A stretch of 38,860 nt of DNA from positions 132,542 to 171,401 of the forward strand of contig NZ_JAMQAW010000002.1 of assembly GCF_023701525.1 (NCBI RefSeq). Direction: 5' to 3'. Shown one piece after another: positions 16,378 through 23,368 of this stretch (positions are counted from its first letter, which is position 1; each line of letters starts with the position of its first letter). The notes below the pieces were generated by a model, which made no database searches, had not been told where the DNA came from, and was given only the letters and a program-made list of their open reading frames with translations. The DNA is from Streptomyces albipurpureus. GTDB lineage: Bacteria; Actinomycetota; Actinomycetes; Streptomycetales; Streptomycetaceae. The translations under genes and the position numbers were made by a program.

Positions 16378-17763
16378 ATGGCGAAACCCAGAACGGTCGA
16401 ACGACTGGTGGTCATCGGAGGCGATGCCGCGGGCATGTCCGCGGCATCGCAGGCACGCAGGCTCAAGGGCCCGGACGAGTTGGAGATCGTCGCGTTTGAA
16501 CGCGGCCACTTCAGCTCGTTCTCGGCGTGTGGGATCCCGTACTGGGTCGGCGGCCAGGTGCGTGAGCGCGCCGAGCTGATCGCCCGTACCCCGGACGAGC
16601 ACCGAGAGCGCGCCATCGATCTGCGGATGCGCACCGAGGTCATCGAGATCGACCCGACGGGCGGGCGGGTGCGCTCCCGCGACCTGGAGAGCGGCACGGA
16701 GGCGTGGACGGGGTACGACAAGCTCGTCATCGCCACCGGCGCCCGCCCCGTCCGCCCACCGCTGCCGGGCATCAACGCCCCCGGTGTACACGGGGTGCAG
16801 ACCCTGGACGACGGACAGGCGCTGCTGGACACCCTGGCGGGCACCGATGGGCGCCGCGCGGTGGTGATCGGAGCCGGCTACATCGGGGTGGAGATGGCCG
16901 AGGCCCTGTTGAACCGGGGCTTTGAGGTGACCGTGCTCAACCGGGGTGAGCAGCCGATGGCGACGCTCGACCCGGACATGGGGTGGCTGGTCCACCAGGC
17001 CATGGACGGTCTGGGCATCACCACCGTGAACCGCGCCGAGGTGACCGAGATCCGTACCGGCACGGACGGCCGGGCGCGGGCGGTCGCCACCCGAGACGGC
17101 TTGTACCCGGCGGATGTGGTGATCCTGGGGATGGGCGTGGAGCCGGAGACGACGCTGGCCCGGGCGGCCGGGCTGCCACTGGGCGAGTACGGCGGTCTGC
17201 TCACGGACCTGTCCATGCGGGTGCGCGGCCACGACGACATCTGGGCGGGCGGGGACTGCGTCGAGGTGCTCGACCTGGTCTCGGGCCGGGAGCGCCATGT
17301 GCCGCTGGGCACCCACGCCAACAAGCACGGTCAGATCATCGGCTCGAATGTGGGTGGGGGTTACGGCACCTTCCCCGGTGTGGTGGGAACGGCGGTCAGC
17401 AAGGTCTGCGAGCTGGAGATCGCCCGGACCGGCCTGCGCGAGCGGGAGGCGGCGGCGGTCGGCCTCCAGTACGTCACGGCGAAGATCGAGTCCACCAGTC
17501 GGGCCGGCTACTACCCGAAAGCGGCGCTGATGACGGTGAAGATGATCGCCGAACGCCGTACGGGCCGACTTCTGGGCGTACAGATCGTCGGTCGGGAAGG
17601 CGCGGCCAAGCGCGTGGACATCGCGGCGGTGGCACTGACAGCGGGCATGACCGCGGAGCAGATGACGGCCCTGGATCTGGGATACGCGCCGCCGTTCTCC
17701 CCGGTGTGGGACCCGGTGCTGGTGGCCGCCCGAAAGGTGGCCGCGGCGGTACGGGCGAGCTGA
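16378..17763 (+). CDS. CoA-disulfide reductase-like FAD/NAD(P) oxidoreductase
   Basis: A 461-residue flavoprotein of the NADH oxidase / CoA-disulfide reductase group. The FAD motif is VVIGGDAAGMSAASQARR, a single redox cysteine sits in FSACGIPYWVGG (about 45), IATGAR closes the FAD site, and the NAD(P) motif is VVIGAGYIGVEMAEALLNRG. A second FAD motif is DDIWAGGDCVEV, and the C-terminal dimerisation domain ends YAPPFSPVWDPVLVAARK. A single SxxxC cysteine, not a CxxxxC pair, is the mark of this subgroup, which reduces CoA disulfide or O2. Actinobacteria mostly use mycothiol, so the substrate is uncertain. ATG at 16378 is chosen; GTG at 16372 is in frame. Neither has a ribosome site. Confidence 0.86.
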   Translation: MAKPRTVERLVVIGGDAAGMSAASQARRLKGPDELEIVAFERGHFSSFSACGIPYWVGGQVRERAELIARTPDEHRERAIDLRMRTEVIEIDPTGGRVRSRDLESGTEAWTGYDKLVIATGARPVRPPLPGINAPGVHGVQTLDDGQALLDTLAGTDGRRAVVIGAGYIGVEMAEALLNRGFEVTVLNRGEQPMATLDPDMGWLVHQAMDGLGITTVNRAEVTEIRTGTDGRARAVATRDGLYPADVVILGMGVEPETTLARAAGLPLGEYGGLLTDLSMRVRGHDDIWAGGDCVEVLDLVSGRERHVPLGTHANKHGQIIGSNVGGGYGTFPGVVGTAVSKVCELEIARTGLREREAAAVGLQYVTAKIESTSRAGYYPKAALMTVKMIAERRTGRLLGVQIVGREGAAKRVDIAAVALTAGMTAEQMTALDLGYAPPFSPVWDPVLVAARKVAAAVRAS

Positions 17764-17824
17764 GACGCCCGTCGCCGACGGGAGCCGGCGCCACGGCAGC
17801 GGCACACCGCGGGCCGTTGTGGAA

Positions 17825-17852
17825 CCGCCCGGCCTTCGCGGCGGCCGGGCGG
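17825..17852. terminator. Strong bidirectional hairpin between convergent genes
   Basis: CCGCCCGGCC (17825-17834) pairs perfectly with GGCCGGGCGG (17843-17852) around an eight-base loop, 62 bases after the reductase stop and 28 bases beyond the hemE stop. It can serve both transcripts. Confidence 0.75.
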
Positions 17853-17880
17853 ACTCAACGACCGTACGACAGCGAGCGGT

Positions 17881-18945
17881 TCAGCGAACCGTCTGCTCGT
17901 GGACGGACGCCACCAGACGCGTCAGCGCGTCCGGGTCGGTCGTCGGCAGCACCCCATGGCCCAGGTTGAAGATATGGCCCTCAAGTCCGGCCGCCGCGTC
18001 GAGCACCTCGCGGGTCTTGGCCTCCACCGCCTCCGGGGTGGAGAACAGCACCGCGGGGTCGAGATTGCCCTGGAGCGCCTTGCCGGGACCGACCCGACGG
18101 GCGGCTTCGTCCAGCGGAACACGCCAGTCGACACCGACCACATCAGCGCCCGCCTCGCCCATCAGGCCCAGCAGTTCGCCCGTCCCGACACCGAAGTGGA
18201 TACGGGGCACCCCGTAGGAGGCGACGGAGTCAAAGACCTTGGTCGAAGCGGGCATCACCGAGCGTCGGTAGTCCGCCGGGGCGAGCGCGCCGACCCAGGA
18301 GTCAAAGAGCTGGACCGCGCTTGCCCCGGCCTCGATCTGCACCTTCAGGAACATCGAGGTGATCTCGGCGAGGCGGTCCAACAGGTCGGCCCACAGCTGC
18401 GGGTCCCCGTACATCAGGGCCTTGGTGTGCTCGTGGTTGCGCGAGGGGCCGCCCTCCACGAGATAGCTCGCGAGGGTGAAGGGAGCGCCCGCGAACCCGA
18501 TGAGCGGGGTCGTACCGAGCTCGGCGGTCAACAGACCGATCGCCTCGGTCACGTACCAGACGTCCTCGGGGGTGAGGTCCCTGAGCCGGGCGAGGTCGGC
18601 GCGGGTGCGGATCGGCTCGGCGACCACCGGTCCGACACCGGGCTTGATGTCGAGGTCCAGACCGATCGCCTTGAGCGGGACCACGATGTCGCTGAAGTAG
18701 ATCGCGGCGTCCACGTGGTGCCGACGCACCGGCTGGAGCGTGATCTCGGTGACCAACTCGGGGCGCATACACGATTCCAGCATCGCCGTGCCCTCGCGCA
18801 CCTTCAGGTACTCGGGCAGGGAACGGCCGGCCTGCCGCATAAACCAGACCGGGGTGTGCGGGACGGGCTCCCGCCTACACGCCTTGAGGAAGGCGGATTC
18901 GTACGGCTTCGGCTGCTGGCCCGTGGGGCGGTCATTGACGCTCAC
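17881..18945 (-). CDS. hemE: Uroporphyrinogen decarboxylase
   Basis: A 354-residue protein of normal family length, converting uroporphyrinogen III to coproporphyrinogen III by four decarboxylations. Signature regions are [14 protein letters not shown] near the N-terminus, a [14 protein letters not shown] segment with the catalytic aspartate region, [19 protein letters not shown], and [25 protein letters not shown], followed by NLGHGVLP. It supplies the substrate for HemG and HemQ encoded 3-5 kb away. GTG at 18945 (MSVNDRPTG) is taken as start; GGGGC just upstream is the only ribosome-like sequence. It is divergent from the DUF3000 gene with 92 bases between starts. Confidence 0.96.
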   Translation of the reverse strand: MSVNDRPTGQQPKPYESAFLKACRREPVPHTPVWFMRQAGRSLPEYLKVREGTAMLESCMRPELVTEITLQPVRRHHVDAAIYFSDIVVPLKAIGLDLDIKPGVGPVVAEPIRTRADLARLRDLTPEDVWYVTEAIGLLTAELGTTPLIGFAGAPFTLASYLVEGGPSRNHEHTKALMYGDPQLWADLLDRLAEITSMFLKVQIEAGASAVQLFDSWVGALAPADYRRSVMPASTKVFDSVASYGVPRIHFGVGTGELLGLMGEAGADVVGVDWRVPLDEAARRVGPGKALQGNLDPAVLFSTPEAVEAKTREVLDAAAGLEGHIFNLGHGVLPTTDPDALTRLVASVHEQTVR

Positions 18946-19037
18946 GCCCCAAATCTTCGCACGCCGGGTGGAAGTGGCTGCGCCGCCCCGGGTGTCCTTC
19001 CCTGCGCACAGGGCCCGTTCCGCCTACTCTTCCCCGC

Positions 19038-19799
19038 ATGGCCGCGGCTCAGGGACGTTATTCCGATCATTCTGACCAGTCTGATCAACCACATCACGCT
19101 CATTCCGGAAAAAAGGGCACCACCGGAGACGGCGAGGACGGCAGGGACGGCAGGGACGGCAGGGACGGCAAGGACAGTGGTGAGGACAGCCCGCAGAACG
19201 CCGTACCGCGCGCGTTTCAACTCGCGGTCGAAGCGCTCCAGACCGCACGGCTGCGGCCCGGGATCGAGGTAGACCCCACCCCACCGCCCAAGCGGCTCGC
19301 GCCCTACGCGTACGCGCTGGAAGCGGCGATCGTGGAGGACGAGGAGGATCTCGCGGACGGACGGCTGGTGCTGCTGCACGATCCCGCCGGGCATGACGCG
19401 TGGCAGGGCACCTTTCGGCTGGTGACCTTGCTGCGGGCCGAGCTGGAGCCGGAGATGGCGGCCGATCCGCTGCTGCCCGAGGTGTCCTGGTCCTGGCTGA
19501 CGGGGGCGATGGAGGCTCGTGGACTGTCCTACGGCCAACCGAGCGGAACGGTGACCCGCGCGGGGTCCCACTACTTCGGCGGGCTCTCCGAGCGTCGGCC
19601 CGCGACCCAGATCGAGATCCGGGCGTCCTGGACGCCCCGGGAGGGCCGAGACGGCGTTCCCGATACGGCGGCGCACCTCGCGGCCTGGTGCGATCTGCTC
19701 TGCCAGATCGCGGGGCTGCCGCCCGCCGCGGCCAGCTCCGCGGACACCGGGGCCGGCGTGGTGTCGCTGCCGCAGCGTCGGGGCCCGCAGCACCGATGA
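19038..19799 (+). CDS. DUF3000 protein
   Basis: A 253-residue cytoplasmic protein. Residues 1-55 are His/Ser/Asp/Gly-rich and disordered, with a GRD repeat at about 35-43. The conserved DUF3000 part follows: PRAFQLAVEALQTARLRPGIEVDP, PKRLAPYAYALEAAI, GRLVLLHDPAGHDAWQGTFRLVTLLRAELE, split here as GRLVLLHDPAGHDAWQG and TFRLVTLLRAELE, and SWSWLTGAMEARGLSYGQPSGTVT. The family is restricted to actinobacteria and has no known function; it sits next to hemE in S. coelicolor too (from memory). No ribosome binding site precedes the ATG. TACTCT at 19025-19030 ends seven bases before it, so a leaderless transcript is possible. Confidence 0.88.
   Translation: MAAAQGRYSDHSDQSDQPHHAHSGKKGTTGDGEDGRDGRDGRDGKDSGEDSPQNAVPRAFQLAVEALQTARLRPGIEVDPTPPPKRLAPYAYALEAAIVEDEEDLADGRLVLLHDPAGHDAWQGTFRLVTLLRAELEPEMAADPLLPEVSWSWLTGAMEARGLSYGQPSGTVTRAGSHYFGGLSERRPATQIEIRASWTPREGRDGVPDTAAHLAAWCDLLCQIAGLPPAAASSADTGAGVVSLPQRRGPQHR
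19141..19167 (+). repeat. Three 9-base tandem copies coding Gly-Arg-Asp
   Basis: GCAGGGACG occurs three times in register at 19141, 19150 and 19159, followed by a one-change copy (GCAAGGACA). The period keeps the DUF3000 frame and encodes GRDGRDGRDGKD. Confidence 0.9.
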
Positions 19800-19832
19800 C
19801 CTCTGCCGACCCCGCGCCCTGGCACCGCTGAC

Positions 19833-19851
19833 CCGCCCCGCTCAGGGGCGG
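19833..19851 (+). terminator. Hairpin after DUF3000 gene
   Basis: CCGCCCC-GCTCA-GGGGCGG, a seven-base-pair GC stem 33 bases after the stop. Confidence 0.6.
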
Positions 19852-20680
19852 TGTAGCGGCTCGCTCCAGATGCCTCCGATGAGATCGACCGACGACAGGG
19901 AGCCGCATCACGCGCCTTCGCCACGCAGAGTGACGAGGGCGAGCGGTCCGCTGTCGAGGCCGCACACCCCGACCTCGCCAGGAGCCCACGGCGAGGTCAC
20001 GACTGGCGCCCGCCGGCATCCGCCCACACCCCTGCGACCGTCCGGCCCGGCCCGCTGGGCGACCACCCGTCCGACACCCATCCGCCGGACCGCGCCGGGC
20101 GCCAGCGACCCGCGATGGACGCCATCCAGGACCGGGCACCTGGGCTGGCACCTCCTCGCACCGCCCCCGAGGGCCGCGATCGCCACCGGGGCCCTCACCG
20201 GGCGGCCACCCCCGTCACCTGGTCCGCGTCGACGCGGGGCACCCGGCGTCCGACCGCACCCGGGCGGGCCGGCCGGCATCGGCGCACCCTTCGAAGCGTC
20301 CGCTCCGCGCGACGCACCACGGCCGGCGGCCTTCCCAGCCGGGCGTCCTGGCGAGCGGCAGAAGGCGAGCGGCAAAAGACGGTACGGTCAGCTCAGCCGA
20401 GCCGGCCGACCGCGGCCGGCTCGACACTGCGTCAGCCGATAGGGCCGCCGCGCCCCACGGCATGAGCCGGGCCCGGAGTCGATCCGGACCGTCACAGGCT
20501 GCGACCGCTCACCCGCGGAACCCACCTCTCCCGGCACACCCTCCCGGGCGGTTCCATCGGCCCCAGAACGCCCCTCATCAGCGATAGCCCCACGGGTAAC
20601 AACCCGTCAGCTCATTCGTAGGATGATCGATCACCCGTCCTAATTGCACCAATTGTTACTCACCAAATCGTGATCATTCT
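19852..20680. other. Long interval without a convincing gene
   Basis: About 940 bases separate the DUF3000 stop from whiI. From 19900 to 20460 the sequence is very GC-rich and open on several frames. The minus-strand frame 20375-19908 (about 155 residues, ending GPLALVTLRGEGA) has fairly high G/C at third positions but no ribosome site, no recognised motif and an unusual Gly/Arg/Pro composition; it may be a gene remnant. From about 20590 the base composition drops sharply to an AT-richer whiI control region. Confidence 0.5.
20592..20636. promoter_or_regulatory. Palindromes upstream of the whiI promoter
   Basis: ACGGGT-AACA-ACCCGT (20592-20607) and the perfect palindrome TGATCGATCA (20624-20633), overlapped by TCACCC (20631-20636), lie 46-90 bases upstream of the sigma-WhiG -35 element. 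TCACCC resembles the half-site I recall for BldM, the partner of WhiI. Binding is inferred only. Confidence 0.35.
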
Positions 20681-20681
20681 C

Positions 20682-20709
20682 TAAAGGCGGCCGGCTTTGG
20701 TGCCGAAGA
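20682..20709 (+). promoter_or_regulatory. Sigma-WhiG promoter of whiI
   Basis: TAAA at 20682-20685 and GCCGAAGA at 20702-20709 are 16 bases apart, a near-exact match to the FliA-like sigma-WhiG consensus (TAAA, about 16 bases, GCCGATAA). In S. coelicolor whiI is one of the two classical direct WhiG targets. Expected transcription start is near 20715, giving a leader of about 75 bases. Confidence 0.85.
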
Positions 20710-20788
20710 GGTCAGTGACCCTAACTGCACGGTTCGCCCCGGCTTCATCCCCGAGCCGGCCCGTCCCGCACCTTCCCCAGGAGGCCTG

Positions 20789-21454
20789 GTGTCCGTTCTA
20801 CTTGAGCAGCCCGCAAGCCTGGTCGCCTACCGCCCAAACAAACCGACGGCCATGGTCGTCGTGGCCGACCCGCGCGTCCGCTCCACCGTGACCCGCCATC
20901 TGTGGGCGCTCGGTGTGCGTGACGTGATCGAGGCGTCGTCCATCGCGGAGGCGCGTCCCCGCGTTGGCAACCCACGCGACATCTGTGTTGCCGACGTCCA
21001 CCTGCCCGACGGTTCCGGGCTGACTCTTCTGTCCGAGACCCGCGCAGCGGGCTGGCCCAATGGCCTCGCCCTCTCCGCGGCCGATGACATCGGCGCCGTA
21101 CGCAACGCACTCGCGGGCGGCGTCAAGGGCTATGTCGTCACTGGCACCCGAACCAACATCGGGCACCCGACCCGACCTGGCGCCGCCCCCATCGGCGCCG
21201 CAGCGTCCCGTCTCGGCCACCGCCGCCCCCCGGGTGCTCCGAGCCACCCGGGCGGTTACCGTGAGCTATCAGGGCGCGAGGTCGAGGTGCTCAGGTTGGT
21301 CGCCGAGGGCCAGTCCAACAAGGCGATCGGGGTCTCCATGGGACTCTCCGCCCTCACCGTGAAAAGCCATCTCGCCCGCATCGCACGCAAGCTCGGCACG
21401 GGCGACCGGGCCGGAATGGTGGCGGTGGCCCTGCGCACGGGCATCATCCACTGA
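20789..21454 (+). CDS. whiI: Sporulation response regulator WhiI (atypical receiver plus LuxR-type HTH)
   Basis: GTG at 20789 lies four bases after AGGAGG; the product has 221 residues. Residues 20-125 are a receiver domain. The usual acidic pair is reduced to one (VVVADPRV), the phosphoacceptor position is kept as Asp (CVADVHLPDGSG), the Thr is Ser (LALSAADD) and the conserved Lys is replaced (GYVVTGTR), so phosphorylation is unlikely. The C-terminal HTH (YRELSGREVEVLRLVAEGQ, NKAIGVSMGLSALTVKSHLARI) binds DNA. In Streptomyces WhiI acts as a heterodimer with BldM to switch on late sporulation genes in aerial hyphae. The identification rests on recalled near-identity to the S. coelicolor protein and on the WhiG promoter. 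Confidence 0.95.
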   Translation: MSVLLEQPASLVAYRPNKPTAMVVVADPRVRSTVTRHLWALGVRDVIEASSIAEARPRVGNPRDICVADVHLPDGSGLTLLSETRAAGWPNGLALSAADDIGAVRNALAGGVKGYVVTGTRTNIGHPTRPGAAPIGAAASRLGHRRPPGAPSHPGGYRELSGREVEVLRLVAEGQSNKAIGVSMGLSALTVKSHLARIARKLGTGDRAGMVAVALRTGIIH

Positions 21455-21483
21455 CCGCTCAGCCACCCATCCGCGACCTCGTC

Positions 21484-21519
21484 CGCGCCTGTCGACGGAA
21501 CGTTACGTCGACAGGCGCG
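21484..21519. terminator. Perfect 14-bp hairpin after whiI
   Basis: CGCGCCTGTCGACG (21484-21497) pairs perfectly with CGTCGACAGGCGCG (21506-21519) around GAACGTTA. It starts 30 bases after the whiI stop. The right arm contains TCGACA, the candidate -35 of the next gene, so it may also act as an operator. Confidence 0.75.
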
Positions 21520-21544
21520 CTCCGCTGACAGATACCCTTGACAC
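21508..21544 (+). promoter_or_regulatory. Possible promoter for a leaderless RNase D transcript
   Basis: TCGACA (21508-21513) and GATACC (21531-21536) are 17 bases apart; the GTG start follows eight bases later with no ribosome binding site. This is the same arrangement as upstream of the deacetylase at 2186. Confidence 0.45.
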
Positions 21545-22828
21545 GTGACCGACGCCCATGACCCCGCAGCAGAGACCGCACTGCGAACCGCCGGGGGCGC
21601 TCCCCCGGACGCCGGCGTCGCAGCCGAAGTACCTCCTATCCCCCTTCTGGAACCCCGTGAGGGCATTCCTCCGGTGGTCACGGATGACGCTGCGCTCGCC
21701 GAGGTGATCGCCGCCTTCGCCGCCGGCAGCGGACCCGTGGCCGTCGATGCCGAGCGCGCATCGGGCTACCGCTACGGCCAGCGGGCCTACCTCGTACAGC
21801 TGCGCCGAGAGGGCGCGGGCAGCGCCCTGATCGATCCCGTCGGCTGCCCGGACCTCTCCAGCCTCGGCGAAGCCCTCGCCGATACGGAGTGGATCCTCCA
21901 CGCCGCCACCCAGGACCTGCCCTGCCTGCGGGACATAGGCATGGTGCCCTCCCGCCTCTTCGACACCGAGCTGGCCGGGCGCCTCGCCGGGTTCCCGAGG
22001 GTGGGGCTCGGGGCAATGGTCGAATCGGTCCTCGGATACGCCTTGGAGAAGGGGCACTCGGCGGTCGACTGGTCCACCAGGCCACTGCCCGAGCCCTGGC
22101 TGCGGTATGCGGCACTCGATGTGGAACTGCTCATCGACCTCCGGGACGCGCTGGAGAAGGAACTGGACCGCCAGGGCAAACTGGACTGGGCCCACCAGGA
22201 GTTCGACGCCATCGCCAGCGCCCCGCCCGCTCCCCCGCGCAAGGACCCCTGGCGGCGCACCTCAGGAATGCACAAGGTACGTCGACGCCGTCAGATGGCC
22301 GTCGTACGGGAGCTGTGGACGGCCCGTGACCGGGTCGCGCAGCGGCGCGACGTGTCACCGGGCAAGGTCCTGAGCGACAACGCGATCATCGAGGCCGCGC
22401 TGTCGGTCCCGGCGAACGTGCAGGCGCTGACCGCGCTGGCCGGCTTCGGCCACCGGATGGGCCGGCGGCAGCTGGATCAGTGGCAGGCGGCGGTCGACCG
22501 GGCGAAGGCGCTCCCGGATGCGGAGCTGCCCCAGCCGGGCCAGCCGCTGAACGGACCGCCACCGCCTCGCTCCTGGGCGGACAAGGACCCGGCCGCGGCG
22601 GCACGGCTCTCGGCCGCGCGCTCGGCGGTGTCGGCGCTGGCGGAGGAGTTGAATCTGCCGCAGGAGAACCTGATCACCCCGGACACGGTCCGCAGGGTCT
22701 GCTGGGAGCCGCCGGCCGACCCGTCCACCGAGGGTGTCGCCGAGGCGCTGGCGGAACTGGGTGCGCGCCCCTGGCAGATCGAGTTGGTGGCCCCGCTGCT
22801 GTCCGAAGCGGTCGCAGCGACGGACTGA
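21545..22828 (+). CDS. Ribonuclease D family 3'-5' exonuclease with HRDC domain
   Basis: GTG at 21545 gives 427 residues. A disordered N-terminus of about 35 residues precedes a DEDDy exonuclease domain: VAVDAERASGYRYGQRAYLVQ (first Asp and Glu), HAATQDLPCLRDIG (second Asp) and YAALDVELLIDLR (Tyr and last Asp). An HRDC domain follows (KVRRRRQMAVVRELWTARDRVA, SPGKVLSDNAIIEAAL) and a second HRDC-like region forms the C-terminus (LAEELNLPQENLITPDTVRRV). RNase D trims 3' ends of tRNA and other stable RNAs in the cytoplasm, needing two divalent metals. The catalytic residues appear intact. It is the gene next to whiI and before the beta-oxidation operon, but has its own promoter region. Confidence 0.92.
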   Translation: MTDAHDPAAETALRTAGGAPPDAGVAAEVPPIPLLEPREGIPPVVTDDAALAEVIAAFAAGSGPVAVDAERASGYRYGQRAYLVQLRREGAGSALIDPVGCPDLSSLGEALADTEWILHAATQDLPCLRDIGMVPSRLFDTELAGRLAGFPRVGLGAMVESVLGYALEKGHSAVDWSTRPLPEPWLRYAALDVELLIDLRDALEKELDRQGKLDWAHQEFDAIASAPPAPPRKDPWRRTSGMHKVRRRRQMAVVRELWTARDRVAQRRDVSPGKVLSDNAIIEAALSVPANVQALTALAGFGHRMGRRQLDQWQAAVDRAKALPDAELPQPGQPLNGPPPPRSWADKDPAAAARLSAARSAVSALAEELNLPQENLITPDTVRRVCWEPPADPSTEGVAEALAELGARPWQIELVAPLLSEAVAATD

Positions 22829-22833
22829 CCCCG

Positions 22834-22851
22834 GGCCCCGCAGCAGGGGCC
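22834..22851 (+). terminator. Hairpin after RNase D gene
   Basis: GGCCCC-GCAGCA-GGGGCC, six GC pairs, six bases after the stop codon. Confidence 0.5.
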
Positions 22852-23280
22852 GCCGCCCGGTCCGCGGGAGAAGCGGGCCGGGTGCCGAGCGCTGACCGGC
22901 CGGGTAGGGCGGTCGATGACACGCCGACACCGGCCGCCGCCCCGGGGAATCGGCTTGGCCGACGTACGGGCTGCGGACCCATGGCTTCAGCGGGGTTCCC
23001 AGCGCTGCCGGGAACGCGGCGACGCCCACCCGCCCGGCTCTCCCCCGGCGTACCGACACGGTGGCCAGGATCGTTCCCACGCTTGGCGCACCGGCTCCGG
23101 GGCCGCTCCCTGACCCGCGGTTCCCGCCCCGGACACGCCCAGGTCCGGTCCCCGGCTTCCCATCGGGCGATGGGTCTCGCCGCGTTCCGACGGCCCGGGC
23201 CGGTGGCCCCGCGCACCGGTGTGCGGCGGACCCGCTCCGCTGTGACCTTGACCGCTCACCGCGATGGGACTGGGCACGAT
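22852..23280. other. GC-rich interval without a gene
   Basis: About 430 bases between the RNase D terminator and the thiolase promoter region. Several frames are open in both directions, but all have Arg/Pro/Gly-rich translations, no ribosome site and no recognisable motif. Nothing functional seen. Confidence 0.6.
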
Positions 23281-23283
23281 GGT

Positions 23284-23299
23284 TACTCACAAGTAGCAT
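23284..23299 (+). promoter_or_regulatory. Candidate promoter/operator of the beta-oxidation operon
   Basis: TACT-CACA-AGTA (23284-23295) is an interrupted palindrome that overlaps TAGCAT (23294-23299), a good -10-like element about 70 bases before the thiolase start. The nearest TTGACC (23248) is too far away for a normal -35. Similar TACTC...GAGTA sequences upstream of fatty-acid genes in Streptomyces are familiar to me, but the regulator cannot be named from sequence. Confidence 0.4.
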
Positions 23300-23368
23300 G
23301 GCCTCAGGAAAGCGCGCGCTCAGCCGCGTCCCGCAGCAGTGCCATCCGCACCCTGGAGGAGAGCCAAC

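Noticed and set aside
22674..23216. Minus-strand frame of 180 residues behind the RNase D gene
   Set aside because: Composition is Arg/Gly/Pro noise typical of antisense or spacer in GC-rich DNA, and it overlaps the end of the RNase D gene.
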